Of a stretch of 64,000 bases of DNA, positions 8,054 to 15,736 are shown one piece after another (within the stretch, counting starts at the first letter, position 1; each line of letters starts with the position of its first letter). Source of the DNA: Chryseosolibacter sp036402075 (lineage in GTDB: Bacteria > Bacteroidota > Bacteroidia > Cytophagales > Cyclobacteriaceae); the NCBI GenBank assembly GCA_036402075.1, contig DASWTP010000106.1, forward strand, positions 11,920 to 75,919. Reading direction: 5' to 3'. A model generated the notes under the pieces. The model was not told where the DNA came from. It did no database searches and saw nothing but the letters and a program-made list of their open reading frames with translations. Made by a program: the position numbers and the translations under genes.

Positions 8054-9620
8054 ACCATCCAGGACCCTTTACAAAAACTCCATTTCGAATTCCGGTGTGC
8101 CTCCCGCGATCGACTGTTATTTTTCCATTCACCAGCACGTAGTCGAATCCCTGCGAATAGGCATGCGGTTGTGTAAATGTTGACTTATCCGCAACCGTAG
8201 CTGCGTCAAAAACAACAATATCAGCGGCCATTCCCTCCTTCAGCAATCCACGGTCTTTGATGTTGAATTTTTGCGCGGGTAACGAGGTCATCCTCCGGAC
8301 CGCCTCTTCCAGGCCGATGATTTTCAGATCGCGGACGTAGGTTCCCAGCACACGGGCATTCGTACCGTACGAACGCGGATGCGGCACCCCCGAGCCAAAG
8401 CGCGCGATCCCGGCATCGGATGCAAACATGTTGTAAGGGTACTGCATGATCCTCCGCAAGTCGCCTTCCTCCATACTAAAGAACACCATCTGGGCGCTGC
8501 CCTGCTCTACCATCTCAAGAATGGTTTCAGCTTCCTCCGCTGGCTTTGACTTCCGGCCTTTGAGCTTGTTGATCTCAGATATATTTTTTCCGTTCAGTGT
8601 TGTATCAGCACCAAACCGCGCTACTACGGCATAGCTATAGGTCTTCAATTGTTTCCCTTTTAAAATGGACACCATCTCATTTTTGATTTTTGCCCGTGTA
8701 CCTGCATTCGACAGCCTCATCAACAACGAGTCATTTCCTCCCGAAAAGGCCCAGCTTGGAACAGTTGTGCTTAACGTTGTGCTGCTGGCAACGTAAGGGT
8801 ATTGATCAATCGTAACATCGATTCCATTTTTGCGTGCCTCATCTACCTGGGCGAGTGTGTTTACCGACTTTCCCCAATTCGGTTTGTACGTCACTTTAAA
8901 ATGAGAGATCTCGACAGGAATTGCTGCTTGCCTGCCAATGTTAATTGCCTCTTCGATTGCTTCTTTCACCTCATCACCTTCATCACGAATGTGTGACGCA
9001 TAGACACCATTGTATCTGGACGCAGCCTTCGCGAGCCCAATCACTTCGGGCGTCTTTGAATACGTCCCCGGAATATAAATGAGGCCGGTTGACAGGCCCA
9101 CCGCTCCATTCAACATAGCTTGTTCAACCAGTGCCTCCATCCGCGTTTGTTCCTCTGCAGTTGGGTCGCGCTGCGTGTCACCCATCACGGCACGCCTTAC
9201 ACTGTTGTGTCCGATTAAGGAGGCAACGTTCACCGAAGTCTTAACGCTGTCGAGGCGCGACCTGTATTTTGCCATGTCGGTGTTAGACGAACCGCAGTTG
9301 CCAGTAACAACGGTGGTGACACCATCCATGATGAAATTCGTAGCGCCTGGGAATTTGAGATCGTTGCCTTCAATGTGGGTGTGAACGTCAATAAATCCCG
9401 GGGCAACAACACGGTTGGAAGCATCGATAATATGATGTGCGGAGAATACCTTTAGGTTTCCGATCAAGGCAATTTTCCCTTCCTTCACGCCAATGTCGGC
9501 ATAACGCCATGAATTACCGGTGCCATCAATTACTTTACCATTCAAGATTAAAACATCAAAATCCTGTGAAAGGGCCACCGGTGTAGCGGCAACGAGGAAG
9601 AATAGCGGCAGATACTTCAT
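8016..9620 (-). CDS. Exported N-acyl-D-amino-acid deacylase (amidohydrolase family 3)
   Basis: Predicted zinc amidohydrolase of the D-aminoacylase type, hydrolysing N-acyl-D-amino acids or related amides. ATG 9620 gives a signal peptide (MKYLPLFFLVAATPVALSQ) and 534 aa. Metal-site features are VAPGFIDVHTHIEGN, the Cys in VVTGNCGSS, HIRDEGDE, the HFK of VEISHFKV, and FASDAGIARFG; the C-terminal segment LKEGMAADIVVFD closes the composite beta-sandwich. The signal peptide suggests periplasmic action, perhaps on peptidoglycan-derived or dietary D-amino acids (inference). The 3' end lies inside the patatin reading frame. Confidence 0.9.
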   Translation of the reverse strand: MKYLPLFFLVAATPVALSQDFDVLILNGKVIDGTGNSWRYADIGVKEGKIALIGNLKVFSAHHIIDASNRVVAPGFIDVHTHIEGNDLKFPGATNFIMDGVTTVVTGNCGSSNTDMAKYRSRLDSVKTSVNVASLIGHNSVRRAVMGDTQRDPTAEEQTRMEALVEQAMLNGAVGLSTGLIYIPGTYSKTPEVIGLAKAASRYNGVYASHIRDEGDEVKEAIEEAINIGRQAAIPVEISHFKVTYKPNWGKSVNTLAQVDEARKNGIDVTIDQYPYVASSTTLSTTVPSWAFSGGNDSLLMRLSNAGTRAKIKNEMVSILKGKQLKTYSYAVVARFGADTTLNGKNISEINKLKGRKSKPAEEAETILEMVEQGSAQMVFFSMEEGDLRRIMQYPYNMFASDAGIARFGSGVPHPRSYGTNARVLGTYVRDLKIIGLEEAVRRMTSLPAQKFNIKDRGLLKEGMAADIVVFDAATVADKSTFTQPHAYSQGFDYVLVNGKITVDRGRHTGIRNGVFVKGPGWSNWVVKAPVVAE

Positions 9621-9670
9621 GGTATTCGGATTAGGTCCCTTAATTTCAGCAATCTGCCCCGAAAAAAAAA

Positions 9671-9700
9671 TTTTGGATACGCGCGATAACCGTACTTTTG
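9671..9700 (+). promoter_or_regulatory. Bacteroidota consensus promoter for the helicase-glycosylase operon
   Basis: TTTTGG at 9671-9676, 16-17 nt, then TACTTTTG at 9693-9700, an exact match to TAnnTTTG. The downstream ATG is at 9707, only 6 nt after the element, which implies a leaderless or nearly leaderless mRNA. Confidence 0.6.
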
Positions 9701-9706
9701 CCTTGT

Positions 9707-11629
9707 ATGAATGTAAACGCGCAACTGAACCAAACCCTTGACCTCCTAAAGCTCGAGCGCAATGCGGACCTGGAGCAGTACCGTCAGAAAGTTCTGCTGC
9801 GGTCGTTAACCGACAGAACAAAAGAGGGATCGACATGGTATCCTGTTACCCTTAAGCGCGATTACATTGGTACCGGTGAACGTCCTGTCATTGAGTTAGA
9901 GCGCACCAATCACCTGGATCAGCCGCACAGTTTCCAAAGCGGAAAGCTGGTCAGCGTTTTTTCAAATGCCTCGGGCAAATCTGAAAAAGAACATATCAAT
10001 GGAGTAATTAACTACGTGCGTGACAACACGATGGTGATCACGTTAAACGGTGACGAAAGCCCGGACTGGATTGAAGACGGTATGCTCGGAGTTGACGTAA
10101 TGTTTGACGAGATGACCTACCGTGAAATGGAATTTGCGCTTCGGGAAGTAATCAAGGCCGAAGGGAACCGCGTGGACCAGTTGAAACAGATCCTGCTCGG
10201 TACGGACAAGGCAGGATTGAATGAAAAGAAATTCTCAATCGAGGGACTGAACATTCTTAATGATAGCCAGCTTGAAGCGCTTAACAGAATGTTGAAAGCC
10301 CAGGATGTTGCATTCATACACGGGCCGCCAGGGACAGGGAAGACCACAACACTGGTGCAGGTTATCAAGTACACAATCAAGGAGCAGAAGCAGGTTCTGG
10401 TGTGCGCACCGAGCAACGCAGCGATCGATCTTCTGGTAGACAAATTGAGTGAGCAGGGATTGAATGTTTTGCGGATTGGTCACCCTGCGCGGGTCACGGA
10501 ACAGTCGTTAAGTAAGACGCTTGATGCCCGCATTGCAAGTCACCCGAATTATCACGAGCTACGATCGCTTCGAAAGAAGATGGAACAAGTGCGCGCTACC
10601 GCCCTAAAGTACAAACGAAACTTTGGCTACGAGCAAAAGCAAGAACGAAGATTGCTGATGCAGGAAGCCAAAGCGCTGAAGGCAGATGCTGACATGCTGG
10701 AGTTCTACATCACCAACGATTTGCTCCAGAATAGCGAGGCGATTTGCTGTACACTCGTAGGTAGTTCGCACCCGATTTTGCGCGGAAAAAAATTCAAAAC
10801 AGCATTTATTGACGAAGCCGGTCAGGCACTCGAACCCGCCTGCTGGATTCCCGTGCTGCGTTCGGAACGAATAATCTTTGCTGGCGATCATCAGCAGCTT
10901 CCTCCAACTATAAAATCAAACGAAGCCGCACAAAAAGGCTTGTCGAAAACACTCTTTGAAAAAGGAATTGCCCGGCAACCACATTGCGTCTCGATGCTGG
11001 AAGTGCAGTACAGGATGAACGAATACATTATGCGATTTTCATCCGATGTATTTTACGAAGGGAAGCTGGTGGCACACGAATCGGTAAAGCATGGATTGCT
11101 CCGACCTCACCAGCCACCAATTGAATTCATTGACACAGCGGGGTGCGGCTACTCGGAAAAACAGGACCCCGAGACCCTCAGTCGCTCCAACGAAGAAGAA
11201 GCCCAACTTCTGATTCAGCAACTTGAAGCCCTTGCGGAAGATATTAGCGTTGCAGCGTGGCTGGAGGAACAAATCTCGCTGGCGATAATCACACCATACC
11301 GCGCGCAAGTCGACTACTTACACAAGCTTGCGGAGGCTTCACCCGTGCTCGAGCCGTTATCAAGCTTGATTGCGATCAACACCGTTGATGCCTTTCAAGG
11401 CCAGGAACGTGATGTCATCGCTATTTCCTTTGTACGCAGCAACGACCGGGGTGAGGTTGGGTTCCTGGGCGACATTCGCAGAACGAACGTGGCGATGACC
11501 CGCGCGCGAAAAAAACTGATTATGATCGGTGACAGTGCAACATTGGGTTCGCACGCTTTTTACGTCAAGCTGCTGGATTATGTACAGCAGGAAAATTTTT
11601 ACAAAAGTGCTTTTGAGATCATCAAATAA
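9707..11629 (+). CDS. Superfamily 1 DNA/RNA helicase (UPF1/IGHMBP2-like)
   Basis: ATP-dependent helicase of 640 aa with an N-terminal OB/barrel-like region and two RecA-like domains. Motifs: Walker A HGPPGTGKTTT (~204), Ia CAPSNAAIDLL, II FIDEAGQALEP (~366), III GDHQQLPPT (~392), V VDAFQGQERDVI (~560), VI MTRARKKL (~598). A lysine-rich coiled insertion between Ia and II (LRSLRKKMEQVRATALKYKRN) corresponds to the stalk of UPF1-like helicases. The start is ATG 9707; a TTG three codons earlier overlaps the -7 element. It is followed after 3 nt by a uracil-DNA glycosylase-like gene, so a repair role is plausible. Confidence 0.92.
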   Translation: MNVNAQLNQTLDLLKLERNADLEQYRQKVLLRSLTDRTKEGSTWYPVTLKRDYIGTGERPVIELERTNHLDQPHSFQSGKLVSVFSNASGKSEKEHINGVINYVRDNTMVITLNGDESPDWIEDGMLGVDVMFDEMTYREMEFALREVIKAEGNRVDQLKQILLGTDKAGLNEKKFSIEGLNILNDSQLEALNRMLKAQDVAFIHGPPGTGKTTTLVQVIKYTIKEQKQVLVCAPSNAAIDLLVDKLSEQGLNVLRIGHPARVTEQSLSKTLDARIASHPNYHELRSLRKKMEQVRATALKYKRNFGYEQKQERRLLMQEAKALKADADMLEFYITNDLLQNSEAICCTLVGSSHPILRGKKFKTAFIDEAGQALEPACWIPVLRSERIIFAGDHQQLPPTIKSNEAAQKGLSKTLFEKGIARQPHCVSMLEVQYRMNEYIMRFSSDVFYEGKLVAHESVKHGLLRPHQPPIEFIDTAGCGYSEKQDPETLSRSNEEEAQLLIQQLEALAEDISVAAWLEEQISLAIITPYRAQVDYLHKLAEASPVLEPLSSLIAINTVDAFQGQERDVIAISFVRSNDRGEVGFLGDIRRTNVAMTRARKKLIMIGDSATLGSHAFYVKLLDYVQQENFYKSAFEIIK

Positions 11630-11632
11630 GAC

Positions 11633-12298
11633 ATGACGTTTGCGGAAAAGCTATTGGTGTTTTACAGGCAACTGGCAATCGGCACACGGCTTCCCAAGGG
11701 TGTTGAGGTGCTCAACCCTTACCAGGACGAAAAGGCTTTCGCGCTTTGCGCAGCGTTCTACCGCCAATTCTATCAGGACAAGAATCCTCGCAAGGTCATT
11801 CTCGGAATCAATCCCGGTCGATTCGGTGGTGGCATCACTGGAATTCCATTTACCGATCCTATAAAACTCGAAAGCATTTGTGGTATCGAAAACGATATGA
11901 CGAAAAAAGCAGAGCTGTCCGCTGACTACATCTATAGAATGATCGAGGCATTTGGCGGGCCTCAGAAATTTTATGGCAGATATTTTTTTAGTTCCGTGTC
12001 ACCACTTGGCTTCACGCAGGATGGCAAAAATTTAAATTATTACGACACCCCTGAGCTAATGAAAGCGCTTGAAAAATTTATTCTCAAGTCTATCAAACAG
12101 ATCATTGATATGGGTGTAGATACCGATGTGGCTTTTTGTCTAGGTGAAGGCGATAACTTCAAATACCTGACCAACCTCAACAATCAGCAGAATTTCTTCA
12201 AGCAAATCATACCGCTTGCTCATCCAAGGTTTATCATGCAATACAAGCGAAAGCAGATTGACCATTATATCGGGGATTATCTTCGAAAACTGAGCTAA
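11633..12298 (+). CDS. SMUG2-type uracil-DNA glycosylase family protein
   Basis: A 221-aa member of the uracil-DNA glycosylase superfamily (SMUG2/DUF4918 branch), expected to excise uracil or damaged pyrimidines. The nucleotide-pocket loop is GINPGRFGGGITGIPFTDP (~58-77), the central strand is RYFFSSVSPLGF, and the C-terminal intercalation loop is AHPRFIMQY (~195-203). It starts 3 nt after the helicase stop and is almost certainly translated from the same mRNA. The specific SMUG2 assignment comes from the overall motif pattern. Confidence 0.85.
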   Translation: MTFAEKLLVFYRQLAIGTRLPKGVEVLNPYQDEKAFALCAAFYRQFYQDKNPRKVILGINPGRFGGGITGIPFTDPIKLESICGIENDMTKKAELSADYIYRMIEAFGGPQKFYGRYFFSSVSPLGFTQDGKNLNYYDTPELMKALEKFILKSIKQIIDMGVDTDVAFCLGEGDNFKYLTNLNNQQNFFKQIIPLAHPRFIMQYKRKQIDHYIGDYLRKLS

Positions 12299-12412
12299 AC
12301 AGGAGCACAGACTCAACAGATCAGGATTCGCTCAGCCCATGCCTCTGCGCGCGGAAATAAATTTGCAGGATTTAAATTAATGTGTAGTCGCGCGCTCCAT
12401 AGATTTTCTTTC

Positions 12413-12440
12413 ATTGCCGGTGGCTGAAGCCACCGGCAAT
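12413..12440. repeat. REP-like perfect hairpin 1 (CCGGTGGC core)
   Basis: Perfect 12-bp inverted repeat ATTGCCGGTGGC / GCCACCGGCAAT with loop TGAA. It shares the core CCGGWGGCTNNAGCCWCCGG with hairpin 2, 47 bp away. It could also act as a bidirectional transcription barrier, but there is no T-run. Confidence 0.7.
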
Positions 12441-12487
12441 TGATGAGCCAGGTCAGAAATGGTGAGCCTTACTCGATTCAACATTGA

Positions 12488-12515
12488 GTTTCCGGAGGCT
12501 TTAGCCTCCGGAAAC
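12488..12515. repeat. REP-like perfect hairpin 2 (CCGGAGGC core) carrying the hrpB stop codon
   Basis: Perfect 12-bp inverted repeat GTTTCCGGAGGC / GCCTCCGGAAAC with loop TTTA. On the minus strand the loop supplies the TAA of hrpB, and the right arm encodes its last residues (RVSGG). Confidence 0.75.
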
Positions 12516-14981
12516 TCTTCTCCTGGCTCCGCGCACTGCCTTCGCAGTCCATGGATCATCCGGCCATGAATGCTTGGGATAACGTGTGCGCAGCTCTTTC
12601 CTTACTTCCGCATATGTATTTTGCCAAAAGCTTCTCAAATCCTGGGTGACCTGAACTGGTTTGAAGCCGGGCGAAAGCAGGTGCATCACAACCTTGATTT
12701 TGCCTTCGTTCACGTTCGGTGTTTCCAGCATCCCAAAAACTTCCTGCAGCCTTACCTCCATGGTAGGTGACGACCCGTCAGCAAAATAATTCACTTTGAT
12801 CCATGAATCGCTGGGAACCTGAATCCGCGATGGCGCAAGAACATCAAGCTTGTTTTGCTGCTCCCATGTGAGAATAGAATTCAATATTTCGGACGCGTTC
12901 AATTTTTGAATTTCGCTCAGTTTTCCGAGTCCCGTGAGGAACGGAGCGAACCAACGTTCGAGGCTTCCTAAAAGCCCTTCTTCAGTCACATCCGGCCAAG
13001 CTTCTTCCGGCCGCCAAAGTCGCAAACTCAATACTCTTGATTGAAAAACTTCGAGCGTATCGCCCCAACCGAGAATGCGAATACCTTTCTCGCGTATCAT
13101 GGAGCAAATCACATCAAGTCTTTTTTGTTCGTCCACTTTTTGCACTGGCTTTGACTCGAGCACCAGCGCCCCAATTTTCTTTTCGATCGTTCCGGCAACC
13201 ATGCCCCTCTCCTCATCCCAACGCAGCACCTGTTCCTCCACAGCCTGTTCAAAAAGATCGCGGTAATTCAGAGGCGCAGCTGAAAATATTTTAGCTTCGC
13301 CAACGCCAGCATCCAGCGAGGAAATCGCGATCCAGCTTTCACGCGAAAGTGCGTCATGCGATGGAAGGCGTGCATTTCTTCCGTTCACAAGCTTGTACCG
13401 CTCGCTATCTTTTTCGACCTGCCGCGCGATTCGTTCAGGATAGGCGAGCATGACCAGCTTGCCAATCATAGCGTCATCTACCGTTGAATTATCTACCTGC
13501 ACCTTTAACAACCTTCTCCATTGCTGGGCGAGTTTTTCAATACGCTCAAGAACAGATCTTTCAGCGTTTATTTTTTCTCCGGCCCGCCATTTTCGTAACG
13601 CGGAAATCCGTAAACCCATGTCTGCTCCCGAGTCGCGCGGAAGCGGATCACGTTCTTCCAGGAGTGCCGCTACATCTGCGGCAAGCGCTACCTGCTGACC
13701 TCCTTTAGCTTCCAACAACATGTGCGCTATACGCGGGTGTGTTGGAAGATCCAGCATCGCCCGTCCCTTCTGCGTGATCGCATTATCCTTGATCGCTTCG
13801 AGCTGCGCTAATAACTCACGCGCCTGGCTGACTGATCCATCAGGAGGAAGTGTTAGCCATGTGAGCTCACGAATGTTCTTGATTCCCCACTGGTAAAGCT
13901 CGAGTAGCAACGGAGCAAGATCAGCTTCCAGGATCTCAGGCTTACGATTTGGTACAAGGCTCGCATGGCTACCTTGAGTCCAAAGTCTGTAACATACTCC
14001 CGGACCAAGACGGCCCGCGCGGCCCGCGCGCTGGTCTGCGGCATCGAGTGTAACGCGGACCGTTTCGAGTCGCGAGAGTCCGGAGCGCGGATCAAATCGC
14101 GGCACCCGGGAAAGACCACTGTCGATAACAACTTTAACTCCCTCGATGGTGAGTGACGTCTCCGCAATTGACGTTGTCAGCACAACTTTTCGGATCCCGG
14201 AAGGATTGGGCAAGATAGCTTCCTGTTGTTTTGCAAATGATAAATCGCCAAAGAGCGGCAGGATGATTGCGCCCGGGATGTCACTTTCCAAAATCTCCGC
14301 GGTCCGTGCAATCTCCCCTGCCCCTGGCAAAAAAGCCAGGATGTCACCATTGTTTTCACGCAGGGCTTTTTTCACCGCCCGCGCCATCTGAACGTGAAGT
14401 TGTGAATCGTCTGGCTGCGGTAGGTAGTTCACCACAACCGGAAATTGCCGCCCCTGACTGGTAACTACGGGAGCTTTCAAGAGCTGCGAGAGTTTCTCAC
14501 TGTCGAGGGTTGCCGACATGATAAGGATGCGCAGATCGTCACGCAAAAGTTGTTGCATTTGCAGGCAAAGCACCAGCGCCAGGTCACCTTGCAGATTGCG
14601 TTCATGAAATTCATCAAAGATAACCAGGCCGGCCTCCTCGAGCGCGTTGTCATGCTGAATCATTCGTGTGAGAATACCCTCGGTAACAACTTCGATTTGT
14701 GTGCTGGCGCTTACTTTTGTTTCGAACCGAACGCGGTAGCCGATCGTCTCCCCAACTTTATCGCCATGGAGCTCACTCATGCGCATGGCGACAGACCGGG
14801 CAGCAAGTCTTCGCGGCTCCAGCATAATAATTTTTTTCTGCTGCAGCCATGGCTCATCCTTGAGGCGTAGCGGCACGATTGTCGATTTACCTGCACCAGG
14901 AGGTGCCTGTAAGATCACGATCTTATTGGCAGCGAGAGATGCTTGCAGGGACGAAATGCTGTCTTCTACCGGATACGACAT
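12501..14981 (-). CDS. hrpB: ATP-dependent RNA helicase HrpB
   Basis: DEAH-family helicase of 826 aa with full HrpB architecture. Motifs: Walker A QAPPGAGKSTIVP (~22), motif II VIFDEFHERNLQGDLAL (~120, the DEFH form usual in HrpB), motif III MSATLD, motif VI QRAGRAGRLGPG. A ratchet/winged-helix region follows, then the HrpB-specific C-terminus with LSPGFKPVQVTQDLRSFW and KELRTRYPKHSWPDDPW. ATG 14981 (MSYPVEDSIS) gives the usual length. The final few codons and the stop lie in a REP-like hairpin, so the natural C-terminus seems to have been replaced by repeat sequence. Confidence 0.95.
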   Translation of the reverse strand: MSYPVEDSISSLQASLAANKIVILQAPPGAGKSTIVPLRLKDEPWLQQKKIIMLEPRRLAARSVAMRMSELHGDKVGETIGYRVRFETKVSASTQIEVVTEGILTRMIQHDNALEEAGLVIFDEFHERNLQGDLALVLCLQMQQLLRDDLRILIMSATLDSEKLSQLLKAPVVTSQGRQFPVVVNYLPQPDDSQLHVQMARAVKKALRENNGDILAFLPGAGEIARTAEILESDIPGAIILPLFGDLSFAKQQEAILPNPSGIRKVVLTTSIAETSLTIEGVKVVIDSGLSRVPRFDPRSGLSRLETVRVTLDAADQRAGRAGRLGPGVCYRLWTQGSHASLVPNRKPEILEADLAPLLLELYQWGIKNIRELTWLTLPPDGSVSQARELLAQLEAIKDNAITQKGRAMLDLPTHPRIAHMLLEAKGGQQVALAADVAALLEERDPLPRDSGADMGLRISALRKWRAGEKINAERSVLERIEKLAQQWRRLLKVQVDNSTVDDAMIGKLVMLAYPERIARQVEKDSERYKLVNGRNARLPSHDALSRESWIAISSLDAGVGEAKIFSAAPLNYRDLFEQAVEEQVLRWDEERGMVAGTIEKKIGALVLESKPVQKVDEQKRLDVICSMIREKGIRILGWGDTLEVFQSRVLSLRLWRPEEAWPDVTEEGLLGSLERWFAPFLTGLGKLSEIQKLNASEILNSILTWEQQNKLDVLAPSRIQVPSDSWIKVNYFADGSSPTMEVRLQEVFGMLETPNVNEGKIKVVMHLLSPGFKPVQVTQDLRSFWQNTYAEVRKELRTRYPKHSWPDDPWTAKAVRGARRRVSGG

Positions 14982-15050
14982 CCAGCAAAAGTAAGAAAAC
15001 GGTTCGAGTTGAGCGTAGGGCAACACCTAATCGCTCACCGCGCGGTCCGG

Positions 15051-15080
15051 TTGAATTGAAAGTTGGATTTGGTATTTTAG
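15051..15080 (+). promoter_or_regulatory. Candidate promoter for the small secreted protein at 15098
   Basis: TTG at 15051-15053, 19 nt, then TATTTTAG at 15073-15080 (TAnnTTTG with one mismatch), 17 nt before the ATG at 15098. Confidence 0.45.
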
Positions 15081-15097
15081 CCCCTGAAAAAACTCCC

Positions 15098-15736
15098 ATG
15101 ATCAAGACCCGATTTACCACAGGCTTTGCTGCTTTTGCAATTGGACGCACGCTGTCATGTACCCAAGTGAAAATAACATCGAGCCCGAAAAATCTCTATT
15201 TTTCTGCCCAGGACACGATCATTATCGCTGGACTAAGTCGACCTTCCACTGGTTTCGTTGATATTGCCAATGTTGAAATGGAAGATGCTTTTTCGAGATG
15301 TAACGTAAGTGCTGTCATTAATACTTACGCATATCAGGGGATGTTGATGTCAAAAGCAGGCATGCCCGAGCTTGATCTCACAAAGCGCGAATCGTTCGAG
15401 CAATTAGAACGTCTTGGTATTTCAGGTTATCTCGTTGACGCGCAGATCGTATCCGCCAATGGCGACAATTCGTTACTGACCTTCTCCCAAAAAAACGGAA
15501 ACTCCGTCAGTGAAACAAATCCGGATCCGTGGATCGCGTTTCGTTTCACAATCCATCACATCAAAACGAAAACCACTGTTTTGCGATCAGACGTTCAAGT
15601 TCGGAATTCAAGCTTGATCGTGGGCGAAAATGTTGACGACAATATTGGCGTTAACAAGGGCCTGAATGTCAACCGTCCAAAAGCTGAACTGAAGCAGGCG
15701 CTTACAAAACTCCTCCGCGTTTGTCATTGCCGATAA
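15098..15736 (+). CDS. Hypothetical exported protein, possibly a lipoprotein
   Basis: A 212-aa protein of no family I recognise. The N-terminus MIKTRFTTGFAAFAIGRTLSC resembles a signal sequence with a weak lipobox (TLSC). The rest is predicted beta-rich, with NLYFSAQDTIIIAGLSRPSTG and FTIHHIKTKTTVLRSDVQV, compatible with a curli-assembly- or TolB-like alpha/beta fold, but this is inference. ATG 15098 is chosen because a good promoter sits just upstream and longer frames run into hrpB. Its TAA abuts the stop codon of the convergent permease with no bases between. Confidence 0.7.
   Translation: MIKTRFTTGFAAFAIGRTLSCTQVKITSSPKNLYFSAQDTIIIAGLSRPSTGFVDIANVEMEDAFSRCNVSAVINTYAYQGMLMSKAGMPELDLTKRESFEQLERLGISGYLVDAQIVSANGDNSLLTFSQKNGNSVSETNPDPWIAFRFTIHHIKTKTTVLRSDVQVRNSSLIVGENVDDNIGVNKGLNVNRPKAELKQALTKLLRVCHCR

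Noticed and set aside
14445..14870. A 141-codon plus-strand frame
   Set aside because: Antisense to the conserved helicase core of hrpB.
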